From: Morella rubra
Lineage: Eukaryota; Streptophyta; Magnoliopsida; Fagales; Myricaceae
Direction of reading: 5' to 3'
Assembly: GCA_003952965.2 (NCBI GenBank)
Contig: RXIC02000491.1
Location: forward strand, 49,578 to 113,577
Length of the DNA: 64,000 bases
Below the pieces are notes generated by a model. The model searched no databases. It had not been told where the DNA came from and was given only the letters and a program-made list of their open reading frames with translations. How positions within the stretch are numbered: the stretch's first letter is position 1; the number at the start of each line of letters is the position of its first letter. Of the stretch, positions 12,380-24,300 are shown in pieces. A program made the translations under genes and the position numbers.

Positions 12380-12500
12380 GTGTAAAAGATTAAAAATAAA
12401 TAAATAAGCAGTGTCTAATTAGGATTATCATGGACCGGCGTAAAATAACGCGGTTTCATAAATGATGGTCCAGAGACTCAATGGCGCCATTAATAATCCC
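12380..12500. repeat. Degenerate direct repeat, copy 1
   Basis: Contains GGTGTAAAAGATTAAAAATA, then GTGTCTAATTAGGAT, ACGCGGTTTCATAAATGATG and TCAATGGCGCCATTAATA in that order. The same landmarks recur in order at about 13035-13200 and, more diverged, at 13318-13430, so this is one of three copies flanking the small membrane protein gene pair. Confidence 0.65.
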
Positions 12501-12659
12501 TGCGAAGTTGAGGCTATGAGCAACCTATGCATGGGCTGTCAAAGTGGAAAAAAGTAGATTTTTTTTTAAAAAAAAATCACGTTCCATAACATGAACCGAA
12601 AGGATACATAAATTACAATCACAATGAGAAGTAAAATCAGGAAGACGTCCTAAAGGATG

Positions 12660-12990
12660 GGCCCAAAATAGGATGAACCAGGCGCTAGCTGTTTTGTATT
12701 CTTCACTGTGAATGCTTCGTCATCCCTTCCCTTAATCCCTTCCCTTCCCTTGCGATATATGACGTGATTGATGCGAGTATATATAATTACCTACAAATTT
12801 ACAAGTCTTGTCGGCTATAAGTATGTACTAACGCTCAGCCTCCATCTCTTCGTCATTTCCTCCTCAAACAATACAATGGAAGCATTTCCTCCGTTAACCT
12901 GCCCGCATGGGTACTGTTCAACTCTGACTCCAATGGCTTCTCCTGGCATTCTAGTCCCTAAAATTGGGATTAGCCTGCATAATCTTCAAA
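12660..12990. repeat. Left arm of inverted gene duplication
   Basis: This arm reads as the reverse complement of about 14210-14530. Shared landmarks are GATGAACCAGGCGCTAGCTG, TTCACTGTGAATGCTTCGTC, ACCTACAAATTTACAAGTC, the TATA region and the start of the coding sequence. Homology ends at the codons for NLQ/DLQ, exactly where the left copy of the gene loses its reading frame. Confidence 0.8.
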
Positions 12991-13004
12991 ACGGTTATAA
13001 ATAA
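12876..13004 (+). pseudogene. Truncated copy of the 109-aa membrane protein gene
   Basis: A 42-codon frame, starting MEAFPPLTCPHGYC at 12876, matches the N-terminus of the minus-strand gene at 13999-14328. After residue 38 or so it leaves the homology and stops (NGYK, then two TAA codons). The whole membrane segment and proline-rich tail are gone. The promoter is still recognisable, with TATAAGTA at 12816-12823 in place of TATAAATA, so it may be transcribed but cannot give the normal product. Confidence 0.7.
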
Positions 13005-13034
13005 ATAGGTGTAAAATGTTATAAATAAATGATT

Positions 13035-13200
13035 GTCCGTAAATAGGTGTAAAAGATTATAAATAAATAAATAAAGTAATAAACAGTGCCTAATTAGTAT
13101 TTATCTTCATTTATATTGTAGACTTCTAGATCTGCATAAAATGATGCGGTTTCATAAATGATGGGGTCCAAGATGTACTACTCAATGGCGCTATTAATAT
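13035..13200. repeat. Degenerate direct repeat, copy 2
   Basis: Second copy of the repeat first seen at 12380-12500. It has TAGGTGTAAAAGATTATAAA, CAGTGCCTAATTAG, GATGCGGTTTCATAAATGAT and TCAATGGCGCTATTAATA, with a longer spacer than copy 1. Confidence 0.65.
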
Positions 13201-13317
13201 TGAAGTTGACACTTTCTCGAATCATGAAAAGAGATCACATGCGTTGTTAACTTTTGGCTAGCTAGCGAGGCAGATTCACACATAAATATACAGAGTACTA
13301 TTTTCGTTGGTGCCAAA

Positions 13318-13430
13318 AATAAAAAATAAATAAATAGTGGCTAATTAGGATTTTCATTTAGACTTTAGACCCTAAAATGACGCGGTTCCATGTGCTAGCT
13401 ACTGCAATACCTAATGGCAATAACTTAGAA
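13318..13430. repeat. Degenerate direct repeat, copy 3
   Basis: Third and most diverged copy. It keeps AATAAATAAATAGTGGCTAA, TTAGGATTTTCATTTAGAC and GACGCGGTTCCATG, and ends near CCTAATGGCAATAA. The other two copies are at 12380-12500 and 13035-13200. Confidence 0.5.
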
Positions 13431-13998
13431 GTTGACACTTTTTGAAAAGGGTCCATAATTAGTATATGATATTGATCTTCAAGCAGGTTCAAAAAAGGAA
13501 TTTAATTACCAGCTAGCCAGTTAGAAAATAATTACAATATTAATTTCATTAAAAAAAAATTCCATGCAAGAAACGTTTACTAATCCCCCTGGTCCTATAT
13601 ATGTTTCAAGGAGGTCAATTATACACGAAATGTCCGAACATGGAATAATACGCCCCCACAATATTGCATATCCGTTTTTCCCCTTAAAAATTAATTCTAC
13701 TGTGAAATCTAAACTGCAACTATATACTTGCATGTGTATAATATCTATCAATTAGCAATTGATCAAATATTTGTGTGTGTGTATATCGTTAAAGAGAATT
13801 AAGTTATATTCAATACAAGTACTTCATGCGGAATAATTAAATATCGGCCTCATCCAAAACGAAACGTTAAATATATAGAGATCGTTGTATATATAACGCA
13901 AAATATCGGAACTTGAAAGACTAATTAACGCCAGATTTCTCAACGACATCTAAACATGCATATAAATGCATTACGTACCTAAACAAGGAGGAGAGGAG

Positions 13999-14328
13999 CT
14001 AGATATGATACGGACTGCCCTCGTGAGAGCTGGGCGGCAGAGAAGACTCCAGCTCAATCTCGTCTATAGCTGGCGGCGGTGATGGTGGGGGACTAGGCAG
14101 GTGATCAGCCACCAGATGTCCCAACTTGTGGATAATCAGGTAGGCCGCCCCCCCAAAGCACAGCAACAGAGTTATCGCGCTCAGCACAATCCCCACCACC
14201 CAAAATGGATTCGTTTGAAGGTCATGCTGGCTAATCCTAATTTTAGGGACTAAAATGTCAGGAGAAGCCATTGGAGTGAGAGTTGAACAGTACCCATGCT
14301 GGCAGGCTAACGGAGGAAATGCTCGCAT
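13999..14328 (-). CDS. Small single-pass membrane protein, unknown function
   Basis: A 109-aa protein that I do not recognise as a named family. The N-terminus (residues 1-40) has two Cys (QHGYC region). Residues 42-66 form one strong membrane helix (FWVVGIVLSAITLLLC and on). The tail is proline-rich (PSPPPSPPP, residues 79-86) and acidic. I chose the Met at 14328 rather than the earlier in-frame one at 14475, because a TATAAATA box lies at 14396-14403, only about 70 bases upstream, and because the truncated inverted copy shares this Met. Likely topology is a short outer segment, one helix and a cytoplasmic proline-rich tail; this is inference. Confidence 0.6.
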   Translation of the reverse strand: MRAFPPLACQHGYCSTLTPMASPDILVPKIRISQHDLQTNPFWVVGIVLSAITLLLCFGGAAYLIIHKLGHLVADHLPSPPPSPPPAIDEIELESSLPPSSHEGSPYHI

Positions 14329-14530
14329 TCTATTGTTTGAGGAGGAAATGAGGACTAGGTGGAGGCTGAACCTGAGTCTGAGCGTGATCAGTACATATTT
14401 ATAGCCGAAAAGACTTGTAAATTTGTAGGTAATTATAACAAATATCGCTAGGCAAGGCAAGGGATGACGAAGCATTCACAGTGAAGAATGCAAAACAGCT
14501 AGCGCCTAGGTTCATCCAATTTTATGCTGG
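14210..14530. repeat. Right arm of inverted gene duplication
   Basis: Reverse-complement partner of 12660-12990, covering the promoter, leader and first 38 or so codons of the small membrane protein gene. The loop between the arms, about 1.2 kb, holds the rest of the intact gene plus AT-rich DNA. Confidence 0.8.
14396..14403 (-). promoter_or_regulatory. TATA box of the small membrane protein gene
   Basis: The minus strand reads TATAAATA here, within GGCTATAAATATGTACTG. It lies about 70 bases upstream of the chosen Met codon, a normal plant distance. The equivalent site in the truncated copy is TATAAGTA. Confidence 0.6.
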
Positions 14531-16814
14531 CCTCAACTTCGCAGGGATTATTAGCTAGCAAGCTGAGTAAGATTAGAACCATATATGGGTAGGATTTTTA
14601 ATCTTGGCATTAAATATTAACTCCTTTGAAGTTACGTTTCTTATTCTAGATATACTTTCTTATCTGTCGATTCTTCTCTGACGACTGATTAGGTCTGAAA
14701 ATGCATGATTCTTTATTCTTTACGCGTTCTACATCGACAATATGTATACCTATACCTCCTGGATCTTGCATTGCTTCCCTCTGGTTTCAGGTTGTATATT
14801 CATGTGGGCTAGCTGCTGCCTGCTGTTCAGGGTGTCTACAAATTTCTTCTACGGATATGAATGCTTTTTCTTTTTTCTTGGCAAATATAGATAGAGGAGA
14901 AAGGGGGACGACCACGATGGCTAAAGGAGGCGCGAGCAAGGGATTTACAGAGGTCAACCACACATCCTTTAAAAAGGCCTAGCTTTTGAAGGAGGAGTGC
15001 CAACTTATAAGTCCACAAGCCTCTCAACTCTCTGCTGGTGTGGGATTGTGTTTTTCTTTTTCTTGGCAAATATGAGGAGAGGGAAAAGGGGGACGATACG
15101 GATATGAATGCTTACAAGCCCATAGGAAGTACACATAAATTAAGCGCTTTTGCTCTATTTACTTACTCATAAATTCAGGTAGTATTTGGCCGGAGGATTC
15201 AAATTATCAACGAAAATAAAAAATTGAAGAGCTTAATATTACAAAAATAATAGATAAGGGTGCAAAATATCAATATCTCAAACTGTGCAAAGTATATTTT
15301 CGATCTCCCCTATTAATTCATAATCCTATCCTTCTGGAACAATGGATGAAATGATCAATTAGAGTCAAAATGGGATCAAAAGATGTAAAAAGACTTGGGT
15401 ATATGTAGGGTTGGGTCGATGGAGGGCAGACTAGGCACCCAATGCAGCTCCCTTTTTATATATCTGACTCGGAGTCCAATTTAAATTTTTAAGCCCAAAC
15501 AAGGTCTTGGCTCTTGGGCCTGATTCATACGAGAGAATTCATTGGAACTCTTTCCGTGTACACAAAGGGCGAAGAAGGCCCACCTTAAACCAACCACCTT
15601 GCCACCCTCTTGTAACCCCCATGCAACAAATGCTCACATGAATGGAATTCCGAATCTTATAACAAACCGGAAATTTTTCAGTAGTAATATTTTGGATTCT
15701 TAATAAATATTAAACTCTTAATTAATTCAGAAGATTACAACCTTAAAAATGGCAATTAAGATTTGAAAAACTTGCCTGGTATCCACCGCTTTTGGGACTT
15801 CTAGAAAGCTTCTGCGTTTAGTATATCAATTTGTTTTTGAGTCAGGAAAGTAGTTGTATCTTAAGTGATGGTAGGGATGCAAAAATTTTAAATTTTGAGA
15901 GTTTGATCTTTTATGGGGTTTGTAAAAAGTCAATATTTTATCCTAAAATGATTTTTATTGTAGTTTGTTAAAAAGTAATGAGAGAGACAAAAAGATTTGA
16001 TGAAATTTTTTAATGAAAATTAATGTTAAAAAATTAGGAGAGAAATATTTAATTTAATTTTTTTAAAATGAAAAAAATATTCAAATTGGTGTAAAAATGT
16101 GTTGAAATTTGTATGAAAATTTTGAAATTTTGACATTTGGTTGTAAAATTTTTGACTTGTTCAATAAATAGTTTTCTTAACTAAGCATCACCATATATAT
16201 ATATATATATATACATATTCCATCGTATCGCAATCATCAAAGGTTCCCTAAGAGGAATTGGTTGGTTAGATTGGCAAGTTGAATTCCTCTTTAATTTATT
16301 GTAGGAATTAATTTATTGAAATAGATTGTGGTAATTAATGTAAATAATATAGAATATTGTGAGGTCTTACATATTATGTTTAAATCTCTTCGAGCCTCAA
16401 GTCAATCGGTTCCTCGCCATGCCTTCGAATTAAATGATGAACGGTAAATTAAAGAGGATTCTGATGAGGTTAGCAATCTGATACTAAACCTTCCAAAAGC
16501 TCATGTCCTTAATTAACATTCTTACTATTCAAAATCTTACTTTGGCTCATTGCAATCCATAGTTTCTAAAACCGAAATAAGCAGATAGTTCTTTCTCCTT
16601 TAGGTTTTTTTTTTCCCCTTTAGGAGGGATTTGCGGCTGTACCTAGAGGCCATCGGATAATGCTGATTTTACCTGCTTGGTTGGCCTTCCATTATTGGAA
16701 GGCCTTCCAAAAGTAGATGTCCATAACTCCACCTCGCCAAGACTCCTGTATAAAAATGCATTCGAGTTCAGGTAGCGCTGGATATAGATACGTAGTATTA
16801 CAATTGGTGAGGCA
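14531..16814. other. Intergenic region with retroelement-like scraps
   Basis: No gene is supported. About 14930-15060 (AAAAAGGCCTAGCTTTTGAA through CTTATAAGTCCACAAG to GGTGTGGGATT) has the look of the small LTR/TRIM remnants common in plants, but I see no flanking partner LTR. A segment with TCTTGGCAAATAT and AGGGGGACGA occurs at both about 14870-14920 and 15050-15095. A (TA)n microsatellite lies near 16192-16214. About 15885-16150 is AT-rich and possibly a MITE remnant. Confidence 0.4.
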
Positions 16815-19800
16815 ATGCAGCTCGAAAGAATCGTCCTTTTTGTAGTTTGGTTCCTGTGTTTGCGTAGCGATACTTATGGGGTGAATGGAAGAAGAATCAT
16901 ATCGAAAGAAGAAGACATGGAGTTGGAAAAACAACTCAAGCTCATCAACAAGCCTCCTGTGAAGAGCATTCAGGTTCTTAGACGTTTGTGAATCTTCATT
17001 CCGTGTTATACTTTTTTCTATGGCTCAATATATACATATAGAAATTATTCTTAGCTGGTTGACAATGTAATTCTTGTTCTTTAATTTCGCAGACAGCACA
17101 TGGACATGTAGTTGATTGTATCGATATCGAAAAGCAATTGGCCTTTGACCACCCTTTGTTGAAAGATCATAAGATTCAGGTATAATTCATCTTGATGATA
17201 ATTAACCACTCGATCTGGAAATCCTTCATATATTCATTCATCTTCTTTTGGGTACGAATTGTCGTTTCTTCAGAGAAGACCTAGCTTTCGACAAGGAACA
17301 ACAAAGAAAGTGGAAAGTGGAGGCCACTTATTATCATCTACCCCTCCAGTGATCGGCTTAGAGGACATCGATGCGTGCCCTTTAGGAACAGTTCCAATTC
17401 GCAGAGCAACAAAGGAAGACCTAATAGCGGCCAAGTCATTGTCTACCAACTTCCATACTCAGTCCGCAACAACGCCTGGTACTGATGTAAGCTTCTCTTT
17501 ATACCATTTTATTTTGGGTCAGAAAAATGCAGATATGTATATATAACCAGCCATAGTTGGTGGCAGTCTGCATGCTGCTAAAGATTATCTCCTAATAGAT
17601 GAAAACCTAATGTTTGAATAAGTAGTGTTGGATATTAAATACAAAAGCTTTGCACTCGTGGCTGATCTTTGGAAGTCATATTGTACGTGCAGTATGCAAT
17701 CCTCCAAATGCAAAAAAATGATGTCCGTAGTTACCAAGAAATTGAAGCAGAGATCAACGTGTACAACCCTCGAGTTAAGGAGGGAGAAACCTTCGCTTAC
17801 ATCTCTGTCCGAGGAGGCCCAGACGAAGATATAAATCTTGTCTCAACTGGATGGATGGTAATTAAAAGTTGTATTTACCCTCTTTCTTAAAAAAGAAAAG
17901 AAAAATCTCAGGTTATATATAAACTTCTGTGCAAATTTTGATCCACTAATCAGAAGAATAATTTTGTAATCGAACCTTATTGTGGAGTCATAATATTTCC
18001 ATCCGGATATACCACCCATATTCTAAGATGGTTCGAAAATATATATAGATTTGATTGAGCTAGTCTTAATTTCCATCAAAGTAATTACTTCATTTCCAGT
18101 AGCTATTTTGTATCCAAATATCTCTTGTTCTCCTCTCGTACTAAAGTTATACGGCCTTTTGTATCCTCCACTCTTTTTCCTTTAGTGTTAACCTATTATA
18201 TATATTAATTTCAAAGAAAAACACATTTAAGTGCAAAACAAGCAATAGGTTCCCTATCGACGCCCGTTAATTATAAGAACAGTACTACTCTTTATTGAGA
18301 TTAATACACGGCCCCAGAAGAAAATCAAATCCCGATTAAACCTTTTGAAGGGGGTTTCTCTGACCTTATAATATTTCCGGCTAGTTTTTTTCCAAGCTAT
18401 TCCCACTTTCGAAAACTTTGCATTAAGATTCTTCTTGTTATCTTCTCTTGTTAAACTAACTTCTGTAAATGCTTATACTCGTTGATTCAAATAGGTCTCT
18501 CCATCGCGATACGGTGACACTTCTAGTCATTTTTTCACACTGTGGACTGTAAGTTTTCTATGCTTGTGGTTTCACACAATTTTTTCACGGTGGTGTTCAT
18601 AAGCCGGTGAAAAAGTGGTTTTAGTTTATAAGAATTGATGAAAAAGTGAGAAGAGAGATAATTTGAGTAAATTTTTTATATTTATTGTAATGGAAAGAGA
18701 TGATTTGATGGGGGTAGAGAGAGAGATTACTTTATAATTATTTTAATATTAGACCAAAATTTTGGGATAGCCAAATATTTAGAAGATTATGAACTTTTGA
18801 TTAGTACATTAAATTGAGCTCAATTTGGGTACTAAACTTAAGGTTCACACATTTAGCCACTAGATTACTGACTTCCATGGACGGTCTAGATTAACTAATC
18901 AAAAAATATTAACAGAAGAAATATTAATGCTAACTAACTCAGTAAAGCGGTGGCAGAAGGAGGGCCGATATAAATCAAATCATAGTTTTTATTGAAGTTT
19001 GAAATGGTTTCCTTAAGTATAACTTATAGTCACCTGTAAAGTCATTACGGTTGCGTAAAATATTCTAAGCTAGTTTACACCCACGAGATTATACAGCAAG
19101 TCGATGCTATATATCATGAGTAATTATAATTTTAATTACAATCAAATCATAATTGAAATTTGCCATGAGTAATTATATATATATATTCTCGTTTTTTGGC
19201 CTTTTAATGGATACTGACAAACGGGTTGAGAAAATTTCAGCGTGACGCCTTCAAGACGACGGGCTGCTACAACACCCTTTGCCCAGGTTTTGTGCAAATT
19301 GACCCAAAGTTTTATCCTGGGTCGGCTTTACCTAATGCATCTGTCCCTAGTGGACCTGATCAGTTTGCGATGCCAGCCTCTCTTTCACAGGTAAAACTTT
19401 TTGTTAATTCTGTCTTTTTGTTTGCCCAAAACAAAACGCGCAACAGCTCCATTAGGAGTTGTTGTACCTCAACGTTTTATCTGCAAATTAAGTTATAATT
19501 TCAGCACATTGCATGATTCTAGCACTATTGAGTGTATATATGCTCCTTATTTTTTGTGCCAGGATGAGAAAAACAATTGGTGGCTAACAATTACAGGCAC
19601 TCGACTCGGATATTTTCCAGCAGAATTATTTAGTACACTGAAAAACCCTGCGGAAACTGTTGTCTGGGGAGGGGCTGCCATTAGTTCCCTGGATGGAGTC
19701 AGTCCGCCAATGGGGTCTGGAATATTTCCGTCTTTCGAACCCAATATCTCGTGCGATTTTACCAACATGTGGTATCGATCTGCGTCAGGAAAGCATAATG

Positions 19801-19934
19801 GTCCTCATAAACCGTTTTACGATATCATCATTGACAACCCAGCCTGCTATCGCTTAAAATACTATGGATATCTAGACGATAAGGCGAAATTCGCATTGCA
19901 GTTTGGAGGACCGGGTGGAAACTGTGGCCCTTGA
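16815..19934 (+). CDS. Neprosin-family (DUF239) secreted protein, seven exons
   Basis: Exons at 16815-16973, 17093-17179, 17274-17486, 17693-17857, 18495-18548, 19241-19390 and 19563-19934 all have GT-AG boundaries, are multiples of three, and join to 399 codons plus TGA. Residues 1-21 are a signal peptide. Exons 2 and 3 give the neprosin activation (pro) region (VVDCIDIEKQLAFDHPLL and CPLGTVPIRRATKEDLI). Exon 4 gives the INVYNP and STGW blocks, exon 5 VSPSRYGD...FTLWT, exon 6 the hallmark TGCYNTLCPGFVQ, and exon 7 WWLTI...LGYFPAELF, VVWGG and MGSGIFP, ending GGPGGNCGP. The pitcher-plant founder of the family, neprosin, is a glutamic prolyl endopeptidase secreted as a proenzyme. Activity here is not proven, since I cannot place both catalytic glutamates by eye. 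The usual YYGA block before INVW is replaced by a divergent DVRSYQEIEAE stretch. Confidence 0.88.
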
Positions 19935-21397
19935 AAATATTCTATCCTGCAAATAATATATTATCTTTAAGAAATAAATTGCAGAGTTTCTTTAGTAGTT
20001 GGAATGGATCAAAAGCTTGTTTCTCTCACATCTTTTGGCTCTCTTTCTAGAATTTGGAATTGGGAACTCAATATTATCCGAATTCGACGGACTTTTACTT
20101 CAAACTATTATTGGTTGTATCACAAAAAACAGTTCATTTCACGATTTATATTTAGAGAAAGCATAGGAGTGAACATATACTCTCTTTTCACTGTATATTC
20201 TGTCCTGAAACCAAGCTGAGTCACCAATAATCCTAAGCAGTAGACAGAATGAAGGATTGAAACCATTCCAACCGGAAAGTAACAGGAATCTAAATTAGTA
20301 GACCAATTAGGAAACACAAACCTGGCCAAGTATTACCAAATTGAACGATACAGACAAAAAACCAGATACAAGAAAACCACCACTCACTCTAACACTAACA
20401 ACAGCCTAGTAGATAGTACCACCACAACCAACTGGACGCATACATCCTAACAAGCACACCAGCACTACTGTCTCACACACCGGGGTTGCAGGAAAAGTGA
20501 ACTGGCCATCTAACAGCAGGGCTGTTACCCTGGGGTCAAGGTTGATGGAACACTTACCGCGACAGGGTTCTACCGGGAACCTAAATTTTGATTAATATTG
20601 CACATGGGGCAAGATATCTTGATATATCGTCTTCATCATCCCTGCAAACTGAGAAAACATGTCTATTAGCTTCCAAAGGACCTAAAGAATCCATGAAGTA
20701 ACCATATGGAAATCCAGCTCAAGTACTTTGACAGAGATGTAGTTTGTAAGTAAATTTCACAGTTCTGCTTTCAGTGCATCTTTTATCACACTTGCAAGCA
20801 TGAATTAAATCGGTGACCAAAATGATGGCTCCCCTGAACATCATAAGCTCTTGTTTATGGATCTCTTAATGGTCTGTCAGACATGCATCTTTTATTCATT
20901 GCATTGACAATATTTTCAAATACAGGAAAAATGTCAAATAGCTTTACACAACTAAAGAGGATTTGTGACCCAAAACCATATAAGACCTATTCAGAAGGCT
21001 GGTACTGTGAAATGCCCCGCAACACCTAGTACACAGCACACCTTTCAGTACATGAATTATGAAATACATAACACCCAGGTAATGTGAGCCAAGAGCCCAC
21101 CCTTGTTTTGTACCATGCTGGAAGACATCCTCCATATCGTTAAATCCCATATAGGTTTTCAAAGGTTGCCTCACAAGCCATCTCGTGGTTGAATCGCATT
21201 AGCTCGTGTAACACAAGTTTATTAGCTGTCCCTTAGAGCTATAAGAGCTTACAAGAGCTTACAAGTGGATAATCAAAAAAAGAAAATCAGCACTCTTAAC
21301 CCATAAGCTACACACCAAACTCATCGAATTATGTAATATGTTGTCACACCTCACAAGAACCACATGAGACAAACATAGAATTTGTAGGCAGGATAAT
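19935..21397. other. Intergenic region between convergent genes
   Basis: Holds the likely 3' UTRs of the neprosin-family gene (plus strand) and the KH gene (minus strand), which converge here. ORFs such as 20944-21174 show no family features. No repeat or RNA gene was recognised. Confidence 0.4.
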
Positions 21398-24300
21398 TTA
21401 CGCTGACTGTTGGGCGCTGGCTTGTTGTATCAACTGAGAATATATGTACTCATCAACCCTTTGCTTTGCAATTGCTACCTGTTACGCACCCAAAAATTTT
21501 CAAAAATAAGAAGCTGGAAATATACATATTCATAATCTATCCACAAAAGATGGCATCTTCATCCCCATGGAAAAATGTTGGGAAGCCTTTGACAATGTAG
21601 TTGTTCTTTTTTCCTTCGTCACATTTTTAGGTGGTATGAACCAGTAAGTATGATATGAACAGCAAACATTTTTTTTTTTAATTTATAATCAAGACAACTT
21701 TTATTGAGAGCATAGAAGATTACAGCTGAGAACTTACAATAGAAAGGACCCAAAGGGCCAGCAACAAGTCTAAGAGGCTGAAGCCTAAAAAGGAAGACAA
21801 CAAACATGGATATACCTGTTGAGCACTGCCGCCAAATTGGATTTGTCTATGTTTCTGTTCACCTTTCCCACCATAGACCTGAAAAAAAGAAATCCACAGA
21901 AGCTGAAACAAATGCAAAGGTCCTCTATTTTTATTTTTAATATATATAACTAACAGCAATATAATCATGAACTCCACTCCATATGCAAAGAATTTATTGT
22001 AATGGGTGCAATTGGGTAAACCTTGAAAATTGTTCATCTCACACAATCGCACATTAGAAATAGAAATAGGGGGAATGTGCACCTTAAGGATAAGAGATCA
22101 CAACTAAGTATTTAGGATCTGCCTACCTTGATTATTGCACCGGACTCACTTCTGATCCTTGATATATTGGAGCCGCACCTGCCGATCAACCCACCCACCA
22201 GTGCTTCCGATATCATCATCTCAAAGGTTACATAATCAGCTGCAAGATTGGTTGTCCTAAAGATGATGTGGTTATGACAAAAATATTAAAACTTGATAAA
22301 ACTATGAAACATGGCAGTAGAACTAAAGGAGTCATTCGATATTGGGAAAATATCAATAACCTGAAGTTGGATCCAAATATGGTTGGGGTGGTCTGATTGC
22401 CGTATAATTGTATGCTGGGCTAATAGAAATCACCTGTCGCGGTGGGTTTTCCCTAAATAGTATGTAATTGAGCAAGTTACAAAAAGAAAAGACGAATTAA
22501 AATCTAGAAGACAAAGTACTGGGGGTCAGAATTCTATGTTAGACCTTAGTTGAGAACCAATCTCCTCCAAAGCCTTCAGGACTGCAGGAACATCGCCTGA
22601 TATCTGGGTTTGACAAGAATCTTAGTCATCACTATTATTAGCAGTAGAAAGAGAGACAAATTAGACACAGCTGAGCATGAATGAGATTCAGTACAACAAA
22701 GCTTTATTAACACAATGAAGTAAAGGAAATATTCTTTTAACACGTAAACTCCAAGGAGATTGACATCACATAAAAAAACATTCTATAAATGACTCTAATA
22801 GGCTTTTTGAAGAAACATCGAGCTGTATTACGCCGGGAAAAGGGAGAATAGCCATACACCAAAATTGTGCAATAATCCAGAACTGTTAATTGTAAAGCGG
22901 AATGCATTGCCCAGCAGAGGTCTAAGCATATTTAGAAGTCAGTCCACCAAGGAAAAACATATATCAACATCTATCCTGGATTAAGTAACCCTCCACCTCA
23001 ACTTCTCTCTGCCATTCACATTTACTAAGCATAACTTCTGAAGGAAAAAATTTTAAACAAAAATAGAACTAAAATTTTCTCTGTTTGTCTCCTCCATTCC
23101 CTATTAACAAAAAGGAACACTAGATCATACTTATCCCGCTATAAGAAGAATCAACAATTTTGTTATTAATTTACTTGCACCTACCAATTTCCTCCCATTT
23201 ATGCTAATGCATAGAATTTAGGAAATTATCTTTTTCAAACAAAAAAGCCCAATACTCGAGATTACATTAAAAAAGTATGCAAATAAGTTAAATTGGAGCA
23301 AGTAGAAGCAACCTCATGAAATTCAGAGCTTGGAAATTATCTCGTTTGATAAAGGCACAATCTTCTAGGAGATGCACTTGATGCAGTACCACCCACACCA
23401 TTAATCTCACTTTTCAAATGTGTTCTCTTTAAGTAAGATAAAGAATAGCAAAGGTAAGGGTATTATGGGAAATTATGGTCAGAACTAAACAAGTATGTGG
23501 GTTTTAATTTTGTACACAAGTTATAGGACAAGGGAAAAAGAGATGAAGCAGCTACAGTTGCCTACTTAACGTCACATTCGACTGCTTTTGAATCTATAAA
23601 ATACTTTGCGGTAACACTAACATTATCACTTATAGTTCCATAGAGTTGACAGCATGAACAAACTCACCTGTACCACTCGATCAGATTCATGCGCAGATGC
23701 ACACAAAGGCAACTGATTCTGAGCAAGAACTGTAATTGTGGCACCACAGGAGTTCCTCAATTTCTCAATGTTTTGACCAGACATCCCAATCAAGCACCCT
23801 GCTTGAGACCCAGCAATCAAAAGCCTTATCGTATTGGCAGCAACATGTCCTGCAGCAACTTTGGTCTCTGTACCACTATCATCTTCCTGTTACACATAAT
23901 GGTTTATTTATCAGTACTGTTCTGAAACAATTTGATAGATTTCTTTGCAAAGTTAAAAAACCCAAGCCCATTGGTGTTCCATGTTCTAAACTTGACAAAA
24001 ATGGTTGAAGATATGGCGAGTACAAACAACATCAGCCACTTTAGGAAAAGTAAGATGCTTCCATACGTAACAAAATACAAGGCTCTGGAACAGTCTCATC
24101 CATTACCCCATGTATAACCTAATTCCAAGGCTCCCAGAATGAGATGGACCAATTTGAGAATATCAGTCGTCTCTCAATTTGGAAATCATCTGTCCAGAAA
24201 CCCCCTCGAAATCTGGAACCACACTAAAAGTGTCATTCCCCCATCCCCGATCAAAAGAGACCACTTGTGTGTATTGTAGTCTTAAAAATAACTAAGACCT

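Larger units (their letters stand above)
8718..12659. other. Long intergenic region, no gene recognised
   Basis: About 3.9 kb without a supported gene. The first 700 bases are probably the 5' region and leader intron of the DUF247 gene. Around 10840-11010 is an AT-rich block like the one at 6823-7003. Around 11791-12192 is a possible non-autonomous DNA transposon. Reading frames near 11268-11763 overlap on both strands and show no family motif. Confidence 0.4.

Noticed and set aside
14701..15069. ORFs starting MHDSLFF (plus) and MPRKRKT (minus)
   Set aside because: They overlap a probable retroelement remnant and duplicated TCTTGGCAAATAT segments; no recognisable protein.
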